Assembly (NCBI GenBank): GCA_001599755.1
Contig: BCHX01000008.1
Location: forward strand, 1,488,001-1,552,000
Direction of reading: 5' to 3'
DNA from: Gliomastix tumulicola
Lineage: Eukaryota; Ascomycota; Sordariomycetes; Hypocreales; Bionectriaceae
DNA: 64,000 nucleotides
A program made the translations under genes and the position numbers. Under the pieces are notes generated by a model. That model had not been told where the DNA came from. It was given only the letters and a program-made list of their open reading frames with translations, and did no database searches. Of the stretch, positions 1-12,500 are shown in pieces. The stretch's first letter is position 1. Each line of letters starts with the position of its first letter.

Positions 1-128
1 GCTTATTAGCTTTATTTAATAATAAATATATAGAAGAAATACTAACTAGATAGCTCCACCTAATTAAGTAGTATAATAGCTATATAGTAATTATATAGCT
101 AGATAGTGAACTATTTCCCCTAAATTAA
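1..128 (+). repeat. Direct repeat copy A (left part cut by window edge)
   Basis: Positions 1-128 match 14,262-14,380 at most positions, including the shared run around 'agctccacctaattaagtag'. The differences I see are mainly transitions, plus a small length difference near position 90. Similarity stops after the shared 'cccct(a/g)aattaa'. The copy may extend left of the window. It could be a terminal repeat of a large element or a dispersed repeat fragment. Confidence 0.75.
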
Positions 129-2279
129 ATAGCTCCCCTAGATAGGAGTAGAGTTATAATAGGTATTATATAGAATATAAAAGAGAGGAGAGGTCTTTTA
201 ATTTATTAGTAATACCCTTAAAATCTATTTATTCTTTTTTATATTATACTAGCTTAATTAAGTAAGATAATACCTTTATAACTTTTACTATAAATTATAC
301 ACTTAAATTAATAAATTTATCTAAATATAACTAATTATATAATAATAATAGTATACTAAAGATACCTACTTAAGATATATAAATATAATAGGACTAATAA
401 GGAAAGAAAAAACTAGCTTAAAGGAATTACTAGATAAAAATAATAATAATTTCTACCTATTATACTAAAAAGTACTAGAATAATAACCTAACTATATATA
501 TAAATTTATATTAAGATTATATAGTATCTTTATACTACTAGAGAAAGTATATAATAAGTGGTTAAATTAAATAAAAAAGTCCTTCTACTATATTATTCTA
601 GAAGGGCTAAGGGCTTAATTAGAGAGTAAACTTAACTCTAGTATAAAAAATATAAGAGTATATATACCTTTACTAGTAGGTTAAGGCTTAAAAAGACCTT
701 CTACTACTAGAGAATATCCTAGCTAAAGAAATATTAATAATTAACTAGGTGGAATATACTAGCTAAATAGAGGGTAACTAGTATAAAAAGGGTAATAAGA
801 AGCCTCTATAAGAAGAAAAAGGGGGAAGCCCCTAAATAATAGTAAAAGAGTAACTATATAACTAGTAAGAGAAGCTAAAGTTAAAAAGAGATTAAAGAAT
901 AAAAGGAGTATAAAAGCTATTAATAAAGGGTAAAATAAATAGTAGAAGAGTATTATTACTATAAAAGTATAAAGCTAATAAATAATCCCCTAAAATAAAA
1001 GCTCCTTTTATAATACTTAAGCTTTAATCCTCCTCTTCTTCCTTTATTATACTTACCTCTTAATAAATAATTATTATAAGAAGAATTAACCTAGGTATAA
1101 AGATACTAGTACCTATAATTAAATTAAGTAAATTACTAATAAAAACTTATTACTTAAAGGTTAAAAAACCCCTACTATAAAGGTACTATATATAAAGAAT
1201 TAGCTAGCTTAATAATATAATTATAGCTTAAATCTTATAAGTATACTAAAGCTTAGTATTAAACTAATATAGATATACTTAAAATAAAAGCTCTACTAAA
1301 AGAAGTATTATATTATTAAATTCCCCTCTTATTCTTACCCTAAGAATTAAAAGCCTCTTAAAAGAGTAAGCTAATTAAGCTAAAGGTATAACCTTACCTG
1401 AAAATTTACTACTATAGAACTAAGGTAAGTCTATAATACTTACTAGGGTAGTAGAAGTAAATAAGAGGTATTAGAATAACCTATAATAACTACTAGTATT
1501 ATACTTAGAGGCCCTAAAAGGTAAACCTAAGATTAAGTAATATAAATAAGTAATATTAAACCCTATAATTAAGATAAATTAACTTACTAGATATACTAGT
1601 AGTAAAGTGTAATACCTACTATAACCTAATTAACTAATAGTAAGTTTAAATATATAGGCTAGATATAAAGCTAAGGATAGTAATATATATATACTTAATA
1701 TATTAGCTAAAGACTAAATAGAGGAATATATTAACTTAATTATAAGGATATACCCCCTAAGGATATAAATACTTACTTCTAGTATATAAATAGCTATATA
1801 ATTAACTAGATAAAACACTTTATTACTTACTAAGATAAGTAATATCTACTATAATTAGAACCTAGATATTAATATATTTAGAAAATATAAATCCCCTAAA
1901 AACTAAGACTACTTAAATAATTCCTTAATAAGTAAAATAGTAACCCTAATAAACCTTATACTAGGTGATCCTTAACTCCTTAAACTACTACCTAGCTAAG
2001 TAGTAATAACCCTAATTTAATACCTAGAAGACTCTAATAATAATAATACACTCTCTAAGATAGCTAGATAAAGTAAATTATAACTATAAAATAAATACTT
2101 CTAAGGCTAAAGAGGAAAAGCTAATACCCTAGAGGGTAGCTAGTCTTAGGGTATAAGTTATAATTTAATACTACACTATAAAGAATATAGAGAGGGAGAC
2201 TACCCTTATATAAACCTAGACCCTTAATAGATTAAAACTAATACCTATATAATATAATATATTTTACTAGACTTAAACT

Positions 2280-2881
2280 CTAGTAGGGGAAAGCTAATTT
2301 ACTAGAAGTTTAATAAAAAGAATATTAATAACTTCTTAAAGGAGCTAGAGGTTAATAAATACTTTAAAATAGTAATAAATAAAAAGAAAATCTAGATTTT
2401 TCTTAAGAATATTAAATATAAAAGGAGGGATAAAATAAAAGTAATTATATATAGTAAGTAGTAGAAGGACCTTAAGAGAGAGATAGTTAACTTATATATA
2501 TAATAGAATAATAATAACCCTAGGAATACTAAGACTTAACTTAATACCTTAATTAATTAAGTACCTAATTACCCCCTAAAGCTATTTTATAAGAATATAA
2601 TAAATATAATTTACTAGCTTAATAACTATAAGAACTATATAATAATATTCTACCCTAAGTTATAAGAATTTAATACCTTAAGGAACTAGAAGTTAATAAA
2701 AGTACTACTTAATTAACTAATTTAATACCTAAAAGAATAGAAGGAGTATTAAATTAGTATATAAACCTTTAACTATAATAGCTTAATTAACTAGTATATT
2801 AAAGTTATTAAGAAAAATAAAGCTTTAATTAAATTTAAAGGTAAGACTAAAGGGAGGTCTAAGAGAAAGAATAAGTAATAT

Positions 2882-2913
<32 letters not shown>

Positions 2914-5900
2914 CTTAATAATAGACTTATTAATATTTACTAGAACTTTAAATAAAACTATATCCTCCTTAGACTTAAACTAAAAGTTAAAAAAAAAGAA
3001 GAAGAAGAGGGGGAAGTCTAATAACTATAAGACTATAAAAGTAATAAAAGACTATAGGAAAGAGATAGTAGAGGTAATAGTAAAAAAAGAGATATATATA
3101 AAAGAAATTATTAACTAAGTAATTATAGAGATAAAAAAGTAAGATAATAAATATATAAAAGTAATAGCTAATTAAGTAACTATAGAGATAAATAAGCTTA
3201 TATATTACTTTAATAACTTAAAGGTATTAGTTTCTTAGTTATAGAATAAGTATAATTAAACCCTCTAGAATATCTTAAAGTAAATATATAATAGAGGGGT
3301 TTATACTACCTAGATAAGAGACTATAACCTTAGCTATAACTATAATTATAACCTTAAGGAGAGAGATAACTTTAGTGTAAATACTTAATACTTCCTAAAT
3401 AATAAGATAAGGACTTATTTCTAGTATAAGTAACCTAACTATATAGTATATAACTATAATATTATAAAGGATAATAAGGATAAAGGAGTCTTTTATATAT
3501 TAGAAGGAGAAGTTATTATTAATAGTAGCTAAAATAGCTTATTAATATTAAAAGCCTTTATAACTCTCCTTAGCTAGAAGGGAAGCTTATACTAGAGAGT
3601 AGTGTATTTTTAGGTAATAAGAATTCACCTTAAATACCTTACTATAAAATAAATTAGCTAGTAATAAAACTTACTTAAGTTTTATAAGAGACCTAATAGT
3701 AAAGAAAGCTAAGACCCTATAGAGGATAAATAATAAGCTATTAGTAAAGGGAAGAATATAATATATATATTAAAGTACTTATTTATACTTAAACTATTAA
3801 ACTTTAAGTATATAAATAATAGTATACTAATAGGAATTAACTACCTTAATATAGATAAGGAGGAGGATTTAAAACTCTTTAATATAGAATATACCTAGAT
3901 ATATAATATTAAAATAAGAAAATACACCTATATAATAAAAGCTTTAATAAATAATACCTATAATATACTAGATATAAGTAGCTAGATAGAGAATACTATT
4001 AGAAATAGTGAAAATCCCCTACTAGAGCTATACTATAGGACTTTACTTAATTACCTAGTAAACCCTTATAAACTTCTTCTCCTAAAATAAAAAATATAAG
4101 ATAAGGGAGATATAGAGGAGAAAGTAAAGATTACTACTAAGAATAAGATACTTTAAAATATATTTAAAAAGATTATAGTATAAAAACTCCCTATAATAGT
4201 AGGAGCTCTACTTATACTTTAACCTAATTTAGTAATAAATATTAATATAAAGATAGAGTTATATACTAAAGAGATTAATAAGTAATAATTTATATTAGTT
4301 TTCCTAAGAGATATAAGAAACCTTATAAATAACTTAACTATAAATATACTTATATTAGGGGACTTAAATAAAAGGAGTACTATATTATAAATATTTTAAT
4401 AACTTAAGGACTAAGAAGAGAAATATTTAAATATTAATACTATTTACTTTAATAGTGTCTTTAAGGATTATAATAACTAACTATAAATATACCTCCCTAG
4501 AAAAGGGAGCTCTATAATAACTAGTATCTCTAGCACTAAAGGAAAACTAGAGAATAACCCCCCTTTAAAATAGTTTTATTAATAAATAAATAAAAAGTAT
4601 AAAGAAAAGACCTTAATAATTATCTTTAATAGATTATAACCTTTTAAATTAATATAAGATCTCTCTTACCTTATAGTAAGACTAAATAAGTTAAGTAATA
4701 AACTAGTTAAAGTACTAGTAAACTTAGGTTTAAAGGTAAACCTAATTAGCTATAAAATACTAAAGAACTTTTAACTCCTAAAATAGGGATATACTATTAT
4801 AATAAGAGTATATACTAATAATAGAATAGAATTACTTAAATAAGTAATAATAAAGGTATATATTAAAGACTTATATTTAAATATTTAATTCTTTATAGCT
4901 CCTAATAGTATTACTTAAGACTACCTACTAGGTATACTATTTATTTAATAAGCTTAACTTAACTTTAACTATAATATAAAGAATAGAGACCTATACACTA
5001 AAATCTATATAAGTAATATAGAAATTATAACACTAGTATATAGGGGAATAAGAATAGCTAGTATAAAACTTAATTAATAGCTTAATAACTAAATAAATAA
5101 CCTTAATAATTTTATAAAGGCTAACTTAATAAAAATTAAGGAGTATAGCCCTTAGATAATTACTTATAAAATAGAAGATTTTCTAATAATTAAAAGGGAG
5201 ACTCTACCTAATTAAGTAAAGTATATAGTACTTTAATAGGACTTTAATAAACTTAAAGAGATAGAAAAAAGCATCTATACTATAGGATACCCTCTACCCA
5301 CTTAAGTTAATTTTTTAGTCCTTAAATTAAATAAAGAGTATAAGAGTTCCTTATTATAAAGTAATACTTTTATAGAGGAATCCTTAAAGAAGGTATAATT
5401 TATAAATATATATAACCCTAAGGAGGAAACTTATATAAAGTAGGTTTAAATTAATATAAAGATAGCTAGTAATATCTTTATAAAGGTTAAAGACTATATA
5501 TAGACTATTAGGAACTTAGTAAAAGTAAAGAGAGATACTATTATTAAAGAGTAAGTTAAATAACTAGTAGTAATAAAAGAAGACTCCTAGTAGATAGTTA
5601 TTACCTATAAGAAGCCTCTAGTATAAAGATTATATAGCTTCTATTAATATATAATTAGTAGAATAAATATAAATACTATATTTAAGCTAAAGGTTAAAAA
5701 GGTTATACTTATTAATAATTCTCTACCTAATAGGATAGTTCTAGAGAGTAACCCCTATTAGAAATAAGCTAAATAGATAGTAGTACTAGAGAAAATATAA
5801 CCTAGGGGAAAATTCTAAGACTAAATTACCTTTAAATTTAGTAATATTAAGAAAGATATATATATTAATAAAGAGAACTAATTAGATAAAATACTTAAGT

Positions 5901-8890
5901 ATATTAATAGGAATTTAATACCTAAAGAAATAATAGTATTCCTAGAGATACTATATAATAAAGAAGTAGCCCTTAGGTGGGATTAAATAAAAATAAGGAG
6001 ACTAAATAATAATATTACACTACCCTAGAAGATAAAGATAATCCCTTATAGTATATAGTAAACTAGCTTTATTCTTATTTTAAAAGGGATAAAGGAGAAA
6101 GTCCTTAAAATCCTAAGAGAATAAGTCTATAGAGGTATCTTAGAGGAAGAGTATAGCTTATATAGAAACCTATAGTTCTTAGTCTTAAAAAAGAATAAAG
6201 AACTTCACTTTATTAACTCTACTATAAGACTTAATAAGGTTATTATTAGAAATATACTTCTACTACCTAGTATAAATAAATTTAATAAGGACTTCTCTAG
6301 ATATATATATATCTTCTTACTAGACTTCTTTTCTAGGTATAACTAAATTTAACTAGACCCTATAAGCTAAGATATAATAATATTCTTAATATTAATTAGG
6401 TTACTATATATATATACCTTACCCTAAGGAGTAATAAACTCTATTATATAGTTTATTTATACTATAATTTATATACTATATAACTTAATTTTATATATTT
6501 ACTAAGCTTTCCTTAATAATATTAATATAAAGGGGGTTAAAAGTAACTATAATAGGGAGGAACTTACTCTAGGTATTAGGAGGTATATTCTTAAGTATAT
6601 TTAAAATATTAATAAAGTCCTTATAAATATAAAACTAGCTAAAGGGATTATCTCCTATACTAAGTCTTAGTAGTACTAGAAGATTATATTAATTATAGGG
6701 TATAAATATAGCCTCTATAATAAAGAGCTTAAAAAGGAGAAAGTTAAGAAACTAGTAAAATAGAAATACTATAGTAACCTTATAGAAGTTTAAGCCTTCT
6801 TAAGATTAGTAAATTTCTATTATATATAGGTATTAAATTATACTTATATTACCTTACCCCTAAATACCTTACTATATAAAAATACTAGCTAGAAATAGGG
6901 GAAGTAATAAGAAGAGGCTATAAACTATATTAAGAAAATCCTTACTATAGTACCCCTTTTTATTATAGTAAACTACTAAGAAGGGTACTTAAATATTATC
7001 TTAATAATAAATATAAGTAATATTAAATAAAGAGCTTACTTAATATAAGTTATTAAAGGCTAAAAGCTACTAATAAGATATAAGAGTAGTATATAGTTAA
7101 ATACTAAAAAGAACTATAACTTAATAAAACTTAAATATAAAAATATCTTATTTATCTTCTAAAGGCTATATAATTATATTTATAGCACTTATTTTATACT
7201 AGAGACTAACTCTCTTATATTAGCCTAGTAAATTAATAAATTAATAAATAATATACCTAAAGCCTTAGTTACTTAATAGCTTAACTATATATTCTTATTT
7301 AATTTTAAAGTCTACTATATAGTAGGAAAGAATAATAGAGTAGTAAATACCTTATCCTAGAAACTAGTAAATCTATTTAATTAAATAGACTATAAATAAG
7401 AGAGGAATATTAAAAAGGAGATTAACCTTATAATTAACTTAATTAACTTCTAGTATTTACCTTTAAAGGAATAAAATACCTAGTAGTAAGTAATAAATAT
7501 AGTTATTAACTTTAAGGAATTTAATAATTTATTATAAAATAAGTAAATCTAATAGCTTAAGAATATATATAATAAACCCCTTAATAAATTATATAGGGAG
7601 ACTTAATAATAGCTTATAAAGTACTTTACTACCCTTAGAAGACCTAAAGGTATTATAAAGGCTAACTAGAGAAGGGTAAGGGTATAAACTAAGGACTTCT
7701 ATATATAAGGGTATAGCCTCTAGAAGTACTCTCCATATAGTATATAGAATCTCTTAATAGTAAACTCCCCTACCTAATAGTAGTATATTATTAAAGCTAT
7801 ATATAATTATAAAGGCTATAAAGGGAGAGAAGTTATATATCTCTTTATTACTAAGAGATAATAGTAGAAAAATATCTACTAGGATATTAAAATAAAGCTC
7901 TAAGTATATAAGAAGTACTAAAAGTAAGCTCCTAGGTAAAGCTTTAAATTTAAATACTAAGTTTACCTAAGCCACCTTATAACTACTATTTACTTTAATA
8001 TATAATATCTACTAAAGGATATATACTTTTAGTACCTTATAGAAAGTAAATATATACTTACTAAATAGGTAGAACTACTACTTATATTAATAAAGGAGTT
8101 TAAGTATATACTAGAGCTTATATTTTAAATAATATATTAATATAATATATTCTAAAAGGTAGTTATAAATAATAAGATAAAGTTCTTAGGCTTTAGGAAA
8201 GCCCTAGAGGACTAGGGAATTTAGGTAATCTTAATCTCCCCCTATAATCTTATAGTAAATAGTATCTTAAAAGTAGGCTATATTACTTTACTTTTAACTA
8301 TAGTAAAGATAGCTAGAAAAAATAAATATTAGCTAGAGTATATTAATAAAGTACTACTAGCTAATTAAGTAGTAGTTAAGTATTTAATAGAATATTTCAC
8401 CTTCTTTTTTATATATAAGTAGGAGCTAATCTTACTACTTAAGGTGGAGATTTTAATATAATAATTAATTAATTAAAATAAAGTTTAAACTATAAAGAAT
8501 ATACTCCTTATAAGAATATAAATACTTAAAAGGAAAGTAGTAAATATTAATATTACTAGATAATAGGTAGTAGAATTTTAAATAATAGCTAGGTAAAAAT
8601 AAAATAAAAAGCTAGTTAATAAGATCTATAGGCTACTCTATATAAAAGACCTAGTATTAGTCTATAATATAGTCTATAATAGGGATATAAGGAGGGGGAT
8701 AAAGATATTAAATAAATAGTAAAAACTATATAAGATTAAAGAGGTTTATTCTAATAAGATAAGCTATAAACTAGAGGAATTAAATAAAACTTCTCTTATA
8801 TATAGCTATAGGGCCTTTATACTTAAATAGTTTAAAAAGATTAATAAATAGTAAATAAGTAAGGAGAATAAGAAGATCTTTAGGCTATAA
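2280..8890 (+). pseudogene. Ty3/gypsy gag-pol relic, RIP-inactivated
   Basis: Read in one frame (codons starting at positions equal to 2 modulo 3), the segment has many TAA/TAG and no frame break across about 6.6 kb. Taking those stops as former Gln or Trp codons gives, in order: a gag-like region from about 2,290; a basic and Ser-rich linker (2,870-3,010); a CX2CX4HX4C zinc-knuckle spacing at 3,416-3,457; a protease DSG-like site at 4,721; reverse transcriptase (about 6,180-6,900, with the paired catalytic acidic site at 6,515-6,520); RNase H (about 6,950-7,350); and integrase (about 7,780-8,380, including an HKGR-like zinc region and the second acidic site at 8,168-8,173). The linear order RT, RNase H, integrase is diagnostic of Ty3/gypsy. 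Gag and pol appear fused in one frame. No sequence is restored here; the element is dead in every essential site. Confidence 0.85.
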
Positions 8891-9312
8891 TATAGCACTA
8901 GCTTAGTAATAGTTATAATAGAGGATATAAATATACCTTAGAATAAAGACTAATAACTAAGGAGGAGAGATACTAAGATATTCACCTAGTAGGCCCTCTA
9001 ATAGGTAAACCTTATCCTAGATAATATTCTTTAAGAATAAAATAACCCTATAATTAAAGAACTATTCTATATAGAATATATTACTAGAGAAAACTAAGGT
9101 AAAGAAGAAGGTAGGGAGCTTTAATAGCTATTAATAAAGGTATAGAGATAAATAATTATTAAGTTAAGGTAACCTAAGATAACTAATAAAGAAAAAATAA
9201 AATACTAAAGTATATATACTTAGGGCTTTAAGTTAATATAGTAAAGCCTTATATAGTAGGGAGGTATTTATATACCTATAGGTAGACTTTAAGCTACTAT
9301 TTAATTAGCTTA

Positions 9313-9328
9313 AAGTGGGGAGGAAAGG
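9313..9328 (+). other. Polypurine-tract-like sequence
   Basis: A purine run, aagtggggaggaaagg, lies about 420 bp after the end of the integrase ghost, where the plus-strand primer of a gypsy element would sit just before its 3' LTR. I could not find a matching 5' LTR upstream, so the assignment is by position and composition only. Confidence 0.35.
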
Positions 9329-9460
9329 TCTATAGAGTAGTATAATAATAGAAAAATATATAAAGAAGAGTACTTAAAGGTAATAATAAAAAGTACTATT
9401 TAAAGAAATAGTATAAAAACTATTTATTTAACCCCTAAAAGCTTATTATAATATTATACT

Positions 9461-9506
9461 ACTAAGGTGCTAAAAACCCTATATTATAGTACTAAAGTGC
9501 TAAAAA
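9461..9506 (+). repeat. Two-copy 30-bp tandem repeat
   Basis: The word actaa(g/a)gtgctaaaaa occurs at 9,461-9,476 and 9,491-9,506, a 30-bp period with similar flanks. It lies just downstream of the polypurine-like tract, where the U3 part of a 3' LTR would be expected. U3 regions often hold short promoter repeats; this link is inference. Confidence 0.5.
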
Positions 9507-9599
9507 TACCTATTAATATACTAAAAAGATATTACTAGAATACACTAAAAAACCTTATATTAGTATACTAAGAAATTTATAACTAATACACCCTAAGAA

Positions 9600-12500
9600 T
9601 ACTAATCTAGTAACTACTTATATTACTTAATTAAGAATATATTAGCCCTTCTTAGTAGATTAAGTATTATATAAAGGAAGATTAAGAGTAGTAGGATTAA
9701 GCTTTAAAGCTAACTAGCTTTAAAGTAGAAAATAAGAGATAGGTAAACCCTAAATTAAAATACTCTTTATTTAAGAAGATAAATTTAAGGTTAATAGAGA
9801 AAGACTATAAGTAGTAAGTAAATTAAAAACTATAAGACTACTATAGGTTAATATAATACTAGGAGGATTAATACTAGAACCTAGTAACTAAGAAGAGCTA
9901 GTAGCTAGGAAACTACTAAATATTAAATAGCTAGATACTATAAGTATAGGGGAACTAAGAATTATTAGAAGTTTACTAGAAACTAAATAAATAAAGAATA
10001 CTATAAGAGTAGGGGAACTAAGAGCTAGAGAGGTATAAATAGTAGAAGGTAAAAATATAAAGCTAATTATTTAATTATTAAAATAATAGTAACTACTAGA
10101 AACTAAATAACTAGTACTAGCTATAGAAGGAATTTATACCTTTAATATATTACTTAATTAGCTAGTATTTAAATAAGCTTAAACCTAAGAAATATAATAC
10201 TTAAGCTTAAGGTTAAAATCTCTATAACTTAAAAGATCCTAAAGATAAAAGATATAAGGGGAATTAACTTATAATAAATACTTAAGGAGAGTAATATTTA
10301 TACTTAATAAGTCTTTAAAGGCTTAAGAAAGAGAATAACCTATCCTAGAAGAAAAGGTATAATTAGTACTAGTACTATACTTAGTATTAAAGTAGAGATA
10401 ATTAGTATAAGAAGAACTAAGAGCTAGTAAAACCTAATAAATATAATATAGAAATAGTATATACTTACTTATATTTATAGTATTTATATACTAAGAAACT
10501 ATATAATACCTATATAATATTAGAGTATTTATACTATAAGCTTATATAACCTAAGCTTTAAATTATAAAAAATAAGTAAAAAGTAAATTCTTATTACTAA
10601 AATTAGTAAAGAAAAAACTATAAGGATTTAATAGCTTAATAAAAATATATATTAAATAAATAAAATATATTATAATAATTTAATAAATAAAAAGGTAAGT
10701 TATAGGCTTAATATATAGATTTTAGATAAGGAGCTTAATAATAAAGAGATTAAACTAGTAGAAGATATTAAAATACTTATAGGAGTTAATCTTAATATAA
10801 AGAGCTAGCTTATTATAAATAGAGACTCCCTAATTACCTATAACTTAATTAGTATAAACCTAAATATTAAAGTATTTATATACTTATTAAGAAAAAAAAA
10901 GAATATATTAGTAATAAAATATATAGGAAGGGTTAAGAAGATAAGGAGTAACTTATAAGAAGAATATAAAGAGGTAGAAAGTAAGTAGAAAAAGAGAGAA
11001 TAATATTAAAAGTACTATAATTATTATTAATATTACTTATATTACCTTTAGTCTAAGTAAGGCTAGTAAGATTAAGGTAATAATAAGGTAATATATTATT
11101 TACTACCTTTAAGCTAAATTATATTAAGTTCTTAATAATAAGGGTATTATTTACCTCTAGAGAAGTACCTTTAAAAGCTATAAATTAAGTAATAAGTAAG
11201 GAATCTACTATATAGTTAAGTAAAGATATAATAATAAAGATATAATAGCTACTAAGTAGAGAGGGGAAATAGTAATAACTAAGGATAATATAAGGAAGAG
11301 GAGGAGATATAGTAGAAAGAAGGAAGACTACTATAAGGTTATTATAAAAAGGAGGGAAAAAAGAGTTTATTATTTTTATTTATAAGCTATATAAATAAAG
11401 TTAATATAAAAAAAGATATAAAAATAGAGAAATACTTTAAAAATTAAAGTAAGAGTAATAAGTTATAACTCTTTAAAAATATTAAATAAAGAGGTAATAT
11501 ATATATAAAAAGGGAATTTCTTATATTAGTTTATATATTTCCCTTTTCTCCTTATATATATATACCACTAGGGCACCCTAGAGCCCTATATTTATATTAC
11601 CTCCTATAAAGCTTTATTATTTCTTTTTTTACCCTTACTTATAATATCTTTACTATTACTTTACCCTTACTATACTACTACCTAATTAACTAGCCTTACT
11701 TATAAAATTACCTTACACTTTAAAGTTAACCTTATACTCTTAAAGTATAATATATTAATTTTAATACTTTATATTATTTATAATAATAACCCCTAAGTAA
11801 GCTATTAGATTTAACTAATATAACCTCCCTCTTATTAAAAGTATAGCCTAGAATATTAAGTTTATAAAGGAGAAGTTAAGTATAAAGTATAATAACTAGT
11901 ATTTTTAAACCTCTAAGAAAGATAAACTTATTATAATAGTTTATTATAAATAAATATAAATAAATAATAATAAGAGATTCTATATAATACCTAAGAGTAA
12001 GAGAATTAATATTAAACTTTAAGAGCTTTATAAGTATTAACCTAAGGTTATTTAATCTTAGACCTCCTTTAAATATATTAAAGGTTAGTAGAAGATTAAC
12101 TTAACTAAAACTTAGGGATTTATTACCCTCTAGCCTATAGATACTACCTCTAAAAAGATTATCTATAATATCTTCTATAGTATTATAGATTACTATAAGG
12201 AGATATCTATATTTAAATTCTATACTTAATTCTTTATTAATATTTAGAACTTTATAATCTTCTTTAAGAATAAAGAGTAGGGTTTTAACTTTAATACTAT
12301 TACCTTCTTAACTAAGTAACTAGGAGACCTATATAATATTATTTATATTTTACCTATTAATATAAATATTAAAGACTCTATATACTACTTAATTAACTTA
12401 TAAGTAAACCTCCACTTTATTATACCTAGAGGTTATACTAGTATTATATATATTAAGATATTTAGAAAGAATATATATAGCTATAGGTTTATTACTTATT

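Noticed and set aside
2280..8890. Genetic-code reassignment (TAA/TAG read as Gln), because the frame is otherwise open
   Set aside because: All genes from 16 kb on use TAA and TAG as normal stops, and CpA/TpG depletion affects the whole block. RIP explains the pattern.
9461..9506. CRISPR-like short repeats
   Set aside because: There are only two imperfect units with no spacer structure, in a eukaryotic RIP block.
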